NCBI GenBank assembly: GCA_947166625.1
Contig: CAMVEX010000013.1
Coordinates: 1 to 64,000 of the forward strand
DNA: 64,000 bases
Source: an uncultured Clostridia bacterium
Lineage (GTDB): Bacteria > Bacillota > Clostridia > Oscillospirales > Acutalibacteraceae
Reading direction: 5' to 3'
The notes under the pieces are model-generated. The model was not told the DNA's origin, made no database searches, and saw nothing but the letters and a program-made list of their open reading frames with translations. The translations under genes were made by a program, and so were the position numbers. Shown here piece by piece: positions 10,050 through 19,900 of the stretch (position 1 is the stretch's first letter; the number at the start of each line of letters is the position of its first letter).

Positions 10050-11130
10050 GTAGAGGCGGATATCATCCGCCCACCACAAGGATGCGCAACGCGCTTTTTT
10101 CAGGATATGCGGAGCATCGTAGGGGGCGGTCTCGCCTGTCGGCTCGGTCGGTGCTTCTGCCTGCGGCAGAGGTCTCCACCGGAGACCCGCACCCCTCAGC
10201 GCCCCGTTATCAAGGATATGCAGAGCATCGTAGGGGCGGATATCATCCGCCCGCCATAAGGATGCGCAGAGCGCCGTAGGGGATAACGGTCTCGGCATCC
10301 CGTTTTCATTTACACCCGTTACCGAGCGGGGAAGGATGATATATTCCATCCTGTAAGCGAGCAATATGATTGAAGTGTGTTTTTCAAGGATATGCAAAGC
10401 ATTGGCCCTCTCCGAGACCGGAGAGGGTGCCCCGAAGGGACGGGTGTGGCGATTACATTTGATTGAAATCGGCACTGACAATAAGTGAGTAATTGTTTTG
10501 AAATATATGCCTTGACCCGCGGGCGGATGATATCCGCCCCTACGGCAATCAAAGGCGAAAAGCCTTATGCTTCAATGGAAGTGAAGCATAGTGTTGATTT
10601 ATTTTGGTAGGGGGCGATGTCTTCAGTGCCCCCTACGATGCTCCGCATATCCTTGTGGCGGGCGGATAATATCCGCCCCTACGTGATTAAATGTTTGTGA
10701 GTTATCATATTTACGAGGTAAAATATAAATCTCACTTACGGGATGAGGCGCTTCCCTTACCCGCTCGGTATGGGAAGTTATTAAATGCACATTCCAAGTT
10801 GTTGCTCATCCACGGGATGCGGCACATTTATCTTCCATAATCGGAAAAGGGTGTATAAAAATATCGCCACACCCGTCTCGGCTACGCCTCGCCACCCTCT
10901 CCGATCTCGGAGAGGGCTACGTGGTGAGACTCATTATCTGAATAATAAATAATTTGTACACTCTAAATAACCGCTCATCCACGGGATGAGGCACATCACC
11001 CTTATCAACTCGGTAAAAGGTGCATATAAAAACGGAGCGCAGCGACCCGAAATTGCTAATTACTCATTACTAATTGCTAATTGAATTTTCGGGATGCGGC
11101 ACATTCCCCTCCTGCAATCGGTAAAAGGTG
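10050..11130. repeat. Intergenic palindromic repeat block A
   Basis: No gene is present. The block holds: GGGCGGATATCATCCGCCC-type palindromes at 10050-10080, 10229-10260, 10521-10544 and 10637-10683 (the last two inverted), often followed by GGATATGCGGAGCAT; a CCCTCTCCGAGACCGGAGAG-type hairpin at 10406-10427 and an inverted variant at 10865-10921; a 93-bp segment (10103-10195) nearly identical to 31862-31954; an 83-bp segment (10657-10739) found inverted at 50986-51068 with 3 mismatches; and several degenerate units of the roughly 77-bp family (CATCCCGTGGATGAG ... ACCGA..GGTAA) from 10737 onward. The arrangement resembles REP/MITE-type non-coding elements. Confidence 0.85.
10103..10195 (+). 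repeat. 93-bp dispersed repeat, copy 1
   Basis: It matches 31862-31954 over 93 bp with one mismatch that I can see. It contains the perfect small hairpin GGTCTCC-ACC-GGAGACC and a CTGCC-TGC-GGCAG hairpin, so the RNA or single strand would be highly folded. Confidence 0.85.
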
Positions 11131-11135
11131 TAAAT

Positions 11136-11166
11136 GAAAAAGGGCTGCCGCGTAAGCGACAGCCCT
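11136..11166 (-). terminator. Intrinsic terminator of the 1874-aa gene
   Basis: On the minus strand the stem AGGGCTGTCGC / GCGGCAGCCCT (11 bp with one G-U pair, loop TTAC) is followed by TTTTTC. It lies 40 bp past the stop at 11207, and marks the end of the 22171-to-11207 transcription unit. Confidence 0.85.
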
Positions 11167-11206
11167 CTGTGCTAATGGATCAAATTATGCCGGCTAAGGC
11201 TTGAAA

Positions 11207-14200
11207 TCAAGCAGTTACAGCGATCGTAGCTGTCTTGGTCTCGCCCCAGCTGAGGCCGCGGCATTCTACGTTGAAGGTGGAGTCTGCGGCTACCTTGCTG
11301 AACTTATATGTAATGGTCCAGGTGGTGAGGCCGTTTGCGGACTCGTGACCGATAACGTTGGAGGAAGTCTCCTGATATGTTGCGGTCTTGGTCTTGCCGG
11401 TATCAGCGATAACGAAGCCGATGCGAACCTTGGAAACGTCGTCTGTGGTGACGATGGTGAAGGTTGCGGTATCGCCGACCTTAGCGGTCTGAGTATCGCA
11501 TGCTACGCTGACAAGGGTGTATTTCTCATAATTTTCGGTTGCGGGTACAAGTGCCTCTGCCTTGCGGGCAACGGTCACTACGGGAGCATAGGTCGCATAG
11601 CCGCCGTCATTCGCTACAACCGCGGTATTCCAAGTGCTGGAGCCGGTATTCTTGTAGAGAATATTCCAGGTCTGAGCAACCTTATCCTGTGTGCCTGCAT
11701 AGTTGAAGATCATGGGAATTACCCAGGTTCTGATGCCTTCGGAATCAGTTACTTTGGCTGTTTCAACGCCGTCGCCGTCTCTGTATCCGCTGTACTTGTA
11801 GTAAGTGATAAGAGTCTGCTCTGCGCCTTCAGCGTCGGTATAAGTGCCGACAAACTGGAGCCAAGCAACCTGAGTGGTGGTAACGATAGTCCAGGTGAGC
11901 TTCTCGCCGCGAACTACGCTCAGGCCGCTGATGTCAGCGCTGATGAATTCTTCGGCAATAGCTTCGTCGCCCTTCTCATCGTAGGTAACGCCGAATCTGA
12001 AGGCGCTGTCTTTGGACTCAAATACGCCGTCAACTTCGCAGTATGCAAGATAGGTATCGGCTGTGGTGGCTTCAAGAGTAAGTCTCGCAGTCCATACTTC
12101 CTGACCTGCTTCGTTGGTGGTGATGTTGGAAACCATCGGGTTGCGGCCGACTATATAATCAAGTCTGCTCAGGTAAGTTACCTCACCGTTAGCGTCGATG
12201 ACTATCTGATCGGGCTGAACGCCTGCAGCGATAGTGATCTCATAATCCGCGTGGCCGAGCTGATAGTAGCCGTCGGAAACTCTTACAACAGACTGAACAC
12301 GGCAAGCATTGGTATCCTGCTGCCATACGCCTGTGAAGGATTTGCCTTCTGCATCCATGGTGATGGGATCGCCTGCGGCATAGGTTGCTGTGCCGTCGGT
12401 CCAGCCAACGAACTCATAGTATTCTCTCTCAACGTCACATGCGGGAGCATTGAACGAAGTGCCGAATTCAACGTTTTCGATGGTGGTGTAAGGCTCTGCA
12501 TCGCCGGAGATTGCATAGAATACAGCATTGTAGCTGTTTACATTCCAGATCGCGGTAGCGACAAGGTCAGCGTCGGGAAGAGTTGTGCCATCGTATTCGC
12601 CGAAGTCCCAACCGCCGAAGGTGTAACCGGTCTTGGAAACTGTGGGAGCCGCGAGGGTATCAAGAGCTGTGCCGTAGTTAGCGGTAACGGTCTTAACGGT
12701 GTTATCGCCGTCCTTATAGGTAACGGTATGAGTGTTGATACGGTAAATCGCGGTGAAGGTCTGGTCGCCTGCGCCCATGGTTGCGGGAAGCGACGGGCTC
12801 CAGGTCTGGAATGTGTAGCCTTCCTTAACGGGAGCTTCTACACTGATTTCAGTGCCGTAATCAGCGGTAATGGGATCGATCTCAGTGCCGCCGTCGGTAT
12901 TGAAGGTATAGGTGTACTGGTTGATTACGAATCTTGCGTAAACTGCGAGATCCTCAGCAGGCATAGCGATCGGGAAGGTCGCTTTCTCGGTGTAATCGGC
13001 ATCGAGATACCAGCCGTCGAAGGTGTAGCCTTCTCTGGTCTGGGCTGCGGGCTCATTTACGCTTGCGCCGTAGTTATAAGCAACGGGTGTGCCTGCAACG
13101 CCGTCAACGGTAGCGGTGAAGTTATACTGATTGATAACATAGCCTGCGGTTGCGTTGAGGTTATAAGCGGGCATTGTTGCGGGTTTGGCAACGGAAGCGC
13201 CGTTGTTGGCTCTGGTCCATGACCATTCTGTGAATGAGTGGCCGGTCTTTCCTGCGGGAGTGGGATCGGCAACCTCTGCGCCGTAGAGATAATCTACAGC
13301 AGTGGTGGTCTCGCCGTCAATTACGTTCACCTGATAGGTGTTACGGTTGAAGGTAATAGTAAGAACGGTGGAGCCGTCGCCTGCTACGGTCGCGGTGAGG
13401 ACGGAGTTTTCTTCATCAAGAGTGAAGCCTGCCTTGGTCCTCTGAGCGCTCGGAACTGCAACGGGTCTGCCGGTAGTGCCGGTGATGGTGCTTGTGGTCT
13501 CGGTGTAGTTAACGAGATCGAGATCCTGAGTCCTGGTGATGATGGTAACATCGACCTGTGCGCCTGCGCCGACGAGATAGAATTCAACATCGTTTGCGGG
13601 CTGGATCGAGGTGGCCGGAGTCCACTGAAGACCTGTCATACCGGGATAATCATCGGGATTGATTTCCTTAACGGGGATATTTGCGAGGTAAGCAACCTGC
13701 TCGGTGTAGAGAACTGTCTCGCCGTCGATATCATACCATGTATCGGTATAGACATGAGGAGTCTTTGTAGCGTCAACGGTAAGGTTCTCTGCGGGCATCG
13801 TTGCGGGAAGTGCGGGAGTCCAATCGGATACATCGTAGCCGGTCTCCTCGGGCTTATCAACAGCGGTGATGGGATCGCCGTAGAGATAAGTCTGTGATGT
13901 ATAGCTGGAGCCGTTGATGGTGTAAGTGATTGTGTAGGAAAGCTTGGTGTAAACAGCGGTGAATTCGATATCTTCGCCTGCCGCAAGAGCGGGAACGGTG
14001 AAGCTGCTGCCTACATCCTCGCCGTTATACTGCCACTTGAGTGAGTAGCCTGCAACAGCGGCATCCTCATTCGGGAATGTGGAGGAGTAGATGGTTGAGC
14101 CGTAAACAGCGCTGCCGCCGTCTTCGGAATTTTCGCCTTCAAGACCGTAGGTGAATACGATGTTGTAGCTGAGGTTATTCCAGAGAGCGGAGATGGTCGC

Positions 14201-16831
14201 GTTGCCGGTCACGGTTTCGGCATCATTATCCCAATCAACGAATTCCTTGCCGGGAGCGGTGGGCTCATCAGCGGGAACGGGGATAGCGTCGCCGTAGTGA
14301 AGTCCTTCGAAGGTTGCGAAGGTGCTGTTATCATAGTTGAGGTAAGTTACCGTGTAATCGATCCAAGCTGTGGTCGAGGTTACTTCGGTGTCGGCAGCGG
14401 GCATTTTTGAGGGAAGATTCTGCCAGCCGGACCAGGTCTTACCTGAGGGTGCCACATAGGCAAGAGGAATAACATTTGCGTTATAGGTGTAGTTCTGAGT
14501 GCCTACGACTTCGCCGTCAACCTTATAGGTGAGGGTGTAGGTCTCTGCGCCGTAAGTAGCGGTGTAAACAACGCTCCTTGCGGGAACGTCAACAGTGTCG
14601 CCGTCCGCGATGAAGGAGCCGTCGTCGCCGGTCCAGCCGGAGAAGGTCTGGCCTGTTACTTCGGGAGCATCGGGAACCTGAAGGGTGTTGCCGTAGGTCT
14701 GAGTGCCGGACTGAACGGTGGTGCCGTTGATATCCTTGAATGTGAAGGTGTAGGAGTTAGCGGTCTTTGTGGTGTAGTAATCTCTGCCTTCCGCGTTCAT
14801 TACGAAGTCGGACGGAGTCCATGCTGAGAAGGTGTAGCCTTCTGCGGAGGGAAGCTCGGGAGCAGTGAAGGTCTCACCGTAAAGAGCCGAAACTGTCTGA
14901 TAAGGAGTCTCTTCGCCCTGGATGTAGAAGTCTGCGTTGTAGGAATTCGCATCCCACTTTGCATAGACTGTTACAGCGTCTGCGGGAAGAGTTGCGGGGA
15001 ATTCATAAGCTGTGGTGAGCTCGGGATCGCTGTACCAGCCTGCGAAGGTGTAACCTGTCTTGGTGGGAGCGTCGGGAGCAGTGATGGGATCGCCGTAGTT
15101 ACCGGTGATCGGAGCAACAGCGGTGCCGCCGTTGGTGTTGAAGGTGATCGAGGACTGAGCCGCAGTCCAGATAAGCTGGAATGTGGTGTTTGCCGCGGGC
15201 ATTGTTGCGGGATTCGGGCTCCACGCGTAGGAGAAGCCTTCTCTCGGGGTAACGCTCGGGTAAACTATGGTTTCGCCCTCTGCATACTCTGCGGTATCGA
15301 GAGTGGCATTGTTTTCATCAACGAATGTTGCGGTGTAGAGAGCGGTCCATACAGCGGTGAAATCAACATCGCCTGTTACGGTGTAGCTCGCGCCCGCCTG
15401 ATAGGTGGTGGTGCCGTCTGACCAGCCTGCGAATCTGAAGCCCTGCTTGGTCTGAGCGGCGGGAAGATTTACGCTTGAACCGGCGGTGAGATCCGTCATC
15501 GCAAGAGCGGTGTATTCGGAAGCGCCGTCAAAGAAGCTCAAAGTGTAGGTGTCAGCGATCCATACCGCGGTGAAGTTTGTATCAGCGGTAAGGGTGTAGC
15601 TTGCGCCTGCTTCATAGGTGGCGTTGCCGTCTGACCAGCCGCCGAAGGTGAAGCCCTCTTTGGTCTGAGCAGCGGGAAGGGTGATGCTTGTAGCGTCGCT
15701 GACAGCGAGATTTGTGTATTCGGTTTCGCCGTCAAAGAATTTTGCGTTGTAACCGCTTGATGTACCGGGAGTGCCGATAATGAAGGTGTGGTTACAATCT
15801 TCGGTCATGAAAGTGCTCTCATCAAGAGCGGGAACCTTTATACCGGAGTTCATCTTGGGCATCTGAGCGTAGCCTCTGTCCTCCTGGAACTCATTACCTA
15901 TATTGATATAGGTCGGGTCGCTCCTGCTGTGGAGATATGTAAGGAAATTATCGATACCGATATGGCCTATTGAGCCGGCAGGAACGGGATTGAAAGTGGT
16001 TGAAGTGCACTGATAAGGCTCCTCATCGCTTCTGACCTTGAGTTTGAAGGACATGATGGACGAATCATTGAAGAGCTCAAGGTTCTGTGTTGTGGACTGG
16101 CTGATACCTGAATAGGTCTGGAAAACATCAAGACCCCAAGCAATATTGTGATCCATACCGCAGACGGTGGTAGTGCCGCTGGTGCCTTTTCTCTTAAGTC
16201 TGGGGTTAGCATAACCGCTGTTGAAAGCGTTAGTGCTGCCGTAACCGTTTGCCCAGTAATCGTTGTCATAATCGGTAATACCGCCGACCTCTTCAATGGT
16301 CTTTTTACCCTGGACGTAGCCGCCGGTCGGGAGACCGTCGCCCATAAGGTCTGTAGTGGCATTGTAGGTGGGTGTGCCGCCGTTGGGTCTGATGGAGTCA
16401 AACATGCTTCTTGTGAAGCATATAAGATACTGCCAACCGCCGCCGTAGCAGTTTGAAATTACATAGAATTTCACAAAAAGTTCCTGGTCGGGCTGAAGGT
16501 AGTGGTCAGTAAGTGTCCAAGTTTCGCCGTCAATCTCTAAGTCCTTGGAAGAGTCAACCGTGACTGTCTCACTGGCTTTTTCATAAACCTCAATGGCTTG
16601 ATAAACCCAGGGAGTGACCGTGTTGTCTTCTACATCGCCGTAGAGGGCTGACAGTTCGGCATAAGTCTTTGCCTTTGTGATTCCGCCGGGAGTGGTTTCG
16701 CTTACCCACTTGCCGCCTTCATCCGCTATGGTGTGAACATAAGCGCCGGCAACAACGCCGAGACACGAGAACATCGTAGCGACCATAACAACAGCCATTA
16801 CAGCGCTCAAGAAACGCTTTGCTTTTGTCAT
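11207..16831 (-). CDS. Giant secreted InlB-repeat protein (1874 aa) with cohesin-like N-terminal module
   Basis: The start at 16831 (ATG) has AAGGAGG 8-9 bases upstream and gives a signal peptide (MTKAKRFLSAVMAVVMVATM...GVVAGA). Residues about 110-310 contain 'LFVKFYVISNCYGGGWQYLI' and later 'SIMSFKLKVRSDEE', the same layout as the cohesin-like modules of the two other giants but with CF in place of YD, so more divergent. Residues about 375-1490 hold roughly sixteen InlB-type beta-grasp repeats ('GYTFAGWYSDPELTTAYEF'; many end in 'PATMPAENLTV') and one MucBP-like unit. The C-terminal 380 residues are beta-rich ('CDTQTAKVGDTATFTIVTT') and end 'TKTATIAVTA', with no dockerin, sortase motif or membrane helix. 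It follows the 1754-aa gene by 75 bp and probably shares its promoter. Extracellular structural or adhesive role inferred from the repeats. Confidence 0.85.
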   Translation of the reverse strand: MTKAKRFLSAVMAVVMVATMFSCLGVVAGAYVHTIADEGGKWVSETTPGGITKAKTYAELSALYGDVEDNTVTPWVYQAIEVYEKASETVTVDSSKDLEIDGETWTLTDHYLQPDQELFVKFYVISNCYGGGWQYLICFTRSMFDSIRPNGGTPTYNATTDLMGDGLPTGGYVQGKKTIEEVGGITDYDNDYWANGYGSTNAFNSGYANPRLKRKGTSGTTTVCGMDHNIAWGLDVFQTYSGISQSTTQNLELFNDSSIMSFKLKVRSDEEPYQCTSTTFNPVPAGSIGHIGIDNFLTYLHSRSDPTYINIGNEFQEDRGYAQMPKMNSGIKVPALDESTFMTEDCNHTFIIGTPGTSSGYNAKFFDGETEYTNLAVSDATSITLPAAQTKEGFTFGGWSDGNATYEAGASYTLTADTNFTAVWIADTYTLSFFDGASEYTALAMTDLTAGSSVNLPAAQTKQGFRFAGWSDGTTTYQAGASYTVTGDVDFTAVWTALYTATFVDENNATLDTAEYAEGETIVYPSVTPREGFSYAWSPNPATMPAANTTFQLIWTAAQSSITFNTNGGTAVAPITGNYGDPITAPDAPTKTGYTFAGWYSDPELTTAYEFPATLPADAVTVYAKWDANSYNADFYIQGEETPYQTVSALYGETFTAPELPSAEGYTFSAWTPSDFVMNAEGRDYYTTKTANSYTFTFKDINGTTVQSGTQTYGNTLQVPDAPEVTGQTFSGWTGDDGSFIADGDTVDVPARSVVYTATYGAETYTLTYKVDGEVVGTQNYTYNANVIPLAYVAPSGKTWSGWQNLPSKMPAADTEVTSTTAWIDYTVTYLNYDNSTFATFEGLHYGDAIPVPADEPTAPGKEFVDWDNDAETVTGNATISALWNNLSYNIVFTYGLEGENSEDGGSAVYGSTIYSSTFPNEDAAVAGYSLKWQYNGEDVGSSFTVPALAAGEDIEFTAVYTKLSYTITYTINGSSYTSQTYLYGDPITAVDKPEETGYDVSDWTPALPATMPAENLTVDATKTPHVYTDTWYDIDGETVLYTEQVAYLANIPVKEINPDDYPGMTGLQWTPATSIQPANDVEFYLVGAGAQVDVTIITRTQDLDLVNYTETTSTITGTTGRPVAVPSAQRTKAGFTLDEENSVLTATVAGDGSTVLTITFNRNTYQVNVIDGETTTAVDYLYGAEVADPTPAGKTGHSFTEWSWTRANNGASVAKPATMPAYNLNATAGYVINQYNFTATVDGVAGTPVAYNYGASVNEPAAQTREGYTFDGWYLDADYTEKATFPIAMPAEDLAVYARFVINQYTYTFNTDGGTEIDPITADYGTEISVEAPVKEGYTFQTWSPSLPATMGAGDQTFTAIYRINTHTVTYKDGDNTVKTVTANYGTALDTLAAPTVSKTGYTFGGWDFGEYDGTTLPDADLVATAIWNVNSYNAVFYAISGDAEPYTTIENVEFGTSFNAPACDVEREYYEFVGWTDGTATYAAGDPITMDAEGKSFTGVWQQDTNACRVQSVVRVSDGYYQLGHADYEITIAAGVQPDQIVIDANGEVTYLSRLDYIVGRNPMVSNITTNEAGQEVWTARLTLEATTADTYLAYCEVDGVFESKDSAFRFGVTYDEKGDEAIAEEFISADISGLSVVRGEKLTWTIVTTTQVAWLQFVGTYTDAEGAEQTLITYYKYSGYRDGDGVETAKVTDSEGIRTWVIPMIFNYAGTQDKVAQTWNILYKNTGSSTWNTAVVANDGGYATYAPVVTVARKAEALVPATENYEKYTLVSVACDTQTAKVGDTATFTIVTTDDVSKVRIGFVIADTGKTKTATYQETSSNVIGHESANGLTTWTITYKFSKVAADSTFNVECRGLSWGETKTATIAVTA

Positions 16832-16868
16832 TTAGTTATTTCCTCCTTATAATTTTATCTTCGGAGAG

Positions 16869-16892
16869 CCGGGCAGGCAGAAACCTGCCCGG
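16869..16892 (-). other. Intercistronic hairpin between the 1754- and 1874-aa genes
   Basis: A perfect 9-bp stem (CCGGGCAGG / CCTGCCCGG, 6-nt loop) sits just after the stop at 16907. The T-run (ATTTTTT) is on the plus-strand side, so it would stop plus-strand but not minus-strand transcription. For the minus operon it is more likely a 3' stabilising or processing hairpin, or a roadblock to antisense transcripts. Confidence 0.6.
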
Positions 16893-16906
16893 ATTTTTTA
16901 GCTTAA

Positions 16907-19900
16907 TCAATAATCATACAGTGAGCCGTATGCCTGACCGAAGTCAATATACATGCTGTGATAATAGTCGAGAACTGAGATATCGTCGGGAAGGATAGCG
17001 CCGTCGCCGTCGCAGTCGAAGCCCGCGAGCATACAGTTATCGATGCCGTCATCGTAGTAATAACCGTCAACACCCAGGTTATTGTATTCCATCGGAGTGA
17101 TATCGTCGGGGGACATGATGCCGTCACCGTTAGTATCGCCGCGGATGGCTATAACATATGCTTTAAGAGCATTACCGTCAAGATCCTCAAACATGATGAC
17201 CGATCCGGTACCGAACTGGCCGTAAGGATTCTCGAGAACTCTTGCCTCTGCGTTTTCAACATTGAACAGAGAAACGATATCATCCTCACCGAATGCCATG
17301 GGTACTCCGTAAAGAACGCCGTCAATGGGTGTGCCGGCATAGTCGCCGTCGCCTATCTCATAGTAGCCCATTATATCGACAAAGTCTTCATCGATTCTCG
17401 GAACATAGCCGATCTCCCACATTTCATCATAGATATAATCGCCGATGACATTGAGGATTCCGTCTTCATCAAGAAGCTCGACTACGGGATCTTCGGTTAC
17501 GGGAGGATTGTCTCCGCCGCCTGCTTCAACGAGATTATTCTGAGCGTTGACAATGCGCTCTGCGGCAGCGTCAAGAAGATGCTGCTCACTCTTGCCGAGG
17601 ACATTGCCCGCGGTGTAATCGTCGATATAAGCGTCTGCGGCAAGGAGTGCCTCAAGAAGCTCGGTGTAGCTCTCTACCGTATATTTGGTCTGGTTGCCCG
17701 CATACTGTGATGTGGGAGTGAGAACCTTCTGGTTTCTGGGGTTAAGGCCGGGAAGGCTGTTTGAAGTGATGAAGCTCTTGGCGGTGGAAATCGCATTTCT
17801 GAGTTCTGTGTAATCCGCTACGCCTTCAAGACCTCTCCAAGCCTTGATGTATTCGTTCATCGCCGTGTTGATCTTTTCGGGCAATGAAGTCATACCGTCA
17901 TTCAGGGTTGCCTGAGCGAAAGCTTTTGCCCTGCTGTATGCTTCCCAGCTTGCGGGGCTGTAGCCGTCGCCGCTGGTGATGTTGAAGAGCGAATTGTTAA
18001 GAACGAGCTGAAGCTTGCTGGTCGAATTATTATCGGCGGGAAGGCTGAGGAGCCTGTCTTTGGTGAGGGCAACTCTGTGAAGAGCGTAAGCGGCCTCAAC
18101 GGAGCCGATAACCTCGGTGTTTTCAACGGCTGACTGATATTCCGCAACTCTGTTTGCTCTGTCTGCTGCAGAGAGATCTTCCCATGTTTCGGGATCGCCG
18201 TTGATGAATTTGAGCTCTCTGTAGATAAGGTCGTTAGCTGCGTTAACGGCTTTCTTGAATGCTTTGTAGGTGTGGCCCACATAGTTTCTCTGGCCGATGA
18301 AGCTGTAACCTGTCTCATAATATTCAAGATAGTCTCTGTAAGCCGCGGTGGTGCCGTCAAAGCTTGCCGAAGCTCTTGAATAGTTATACGGGAAGGCTGT
18401 GTTTACGGTCTCCCACATTGAAGCGCCGTCGGAGCCTACCGCGTGCGGCTTGATGCGCTCGATCTGCTCATAGAGGGCTGCGTAAAGAGCCGCATAATTG
18501 TTGTTGTAATTGCCGTTGGTATTGTTGCCTGTGGTAAGGTTAACATCCGTGTCAAAATTCTGGCCGTTAACGAACGGTTTGAGAACGAATGCCGCGGCTG
18601 TGGTAAGAGCATTCAGATAATCGGCGAAGTAGTTCTTACCGACCGAGTCAAGCGAAGCGTCGGAGCGGTTTGCCGCGATCGCGTTGTTTACAAGTGAGGG
18701 AAGACCCCAGTCGTTGTAAACATGAACTCTTGTGGTGACGGTCTTGCTTGCGCCGCTGTCATTGAAGGTTGCGCTTACGGTGTAGGTGCCGAAGGGTACA
18801 TAGTACGCGCCCTGAACATCGGGAAGATCTGCGGTGCCGGTAATTGTGGGAAGGCCGGTGGTCTCGTCATATATTACCTTGCCGTCTTCATCCTCGGCAT
18901 ACTTATAAGAATATTTGTAAGCGGGATCGTCAACCTTGAACGGTGTGAAGACATAAGTACCTTCCTGACCTTTAACGGTCTGCCTGTAAGCATCCTCAGA
19001 GGAGCTTCTGAGAACCCACTGAGCGTTGCTCGGGCCTGCTGTGACGGAAACGTTAGTGACCGTAACATCTCTCTGAGAGCCGCTGTCATTATCCTTGAAA
19101 CGGAACGCGAAGTTTTCAAGAGATGAGAGTCCGCCGCTGAGATATACATCGGTGGGAGCCAGGATGGAAGCTGAGCCGATGGCATTGGATTCAAGCTTTT
19201 CGTCGTCACCCTCTGCCGCGCCGACATAGGTGTATTTTCTTGAGGAAAGAACAGCGCCGTTGTTGAGGGCTTCGCCGTTTTCATCAAGGATCCTGTATTC
19301 GATAACGATCTCGATCATATCGCCTGCCGAATAGCCGGAAAGCGTGACCTCTTTTTTGCCGCCGGCGGGTATCTTGGCATTGGCGCCGCTGAGGCCCGAG
19401 ATCGATACGGCGTTGCCGCCGACCTTCTTTGCCGAATAAGCGGTTATATCGTATGTGTAAAGCTTATCATACTTACGATCAAGGGACTGATCCTTATAGC
19501 TGGTGTTAACGCCCTTGGAAGCGTTGTAAACTAAGAATTTCGCGCTGCTCTTATCGCTGGGGATAACATCGGGAACATAGTTTTCGAGCTCTTTGAATTC
19601 CTGAGAATCGGAAAGGCCGAGAATCATGCAGACGATGGGAAGAGCGAATTCAGCGATGGTCTTGCCTCTGCCGGTGATGGTGCCGTTACCGTTGAGCGAA
19701 TCATAGGAACCGGTAGCCGAGAGAGTGCATGCAAGGTCGCTGAGCATACCTGCGAGAAGGCCGTTGTTGAGAACTCCGTCAAGAGTGTTGATGCCGGGTG
19801 CGAATACTTTCGGGAAGAGAAGATCAAATACTCTGTGAAGAGTATCGACTATCGCAACCTCAAAGGTATCAAACGCGAGAGCGCCCGCATTGTTTCTGTC

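Noticed and set aside
11201-13222. 673-codon open frame on the plus strand opposite the 1874-aa gene
   Set aside because: It has no ribosome binding site and no recognisable domain, and it is fully antisense to a gene with signal peptide and repeats. Long antisense frames are expected opposite this codon bias.
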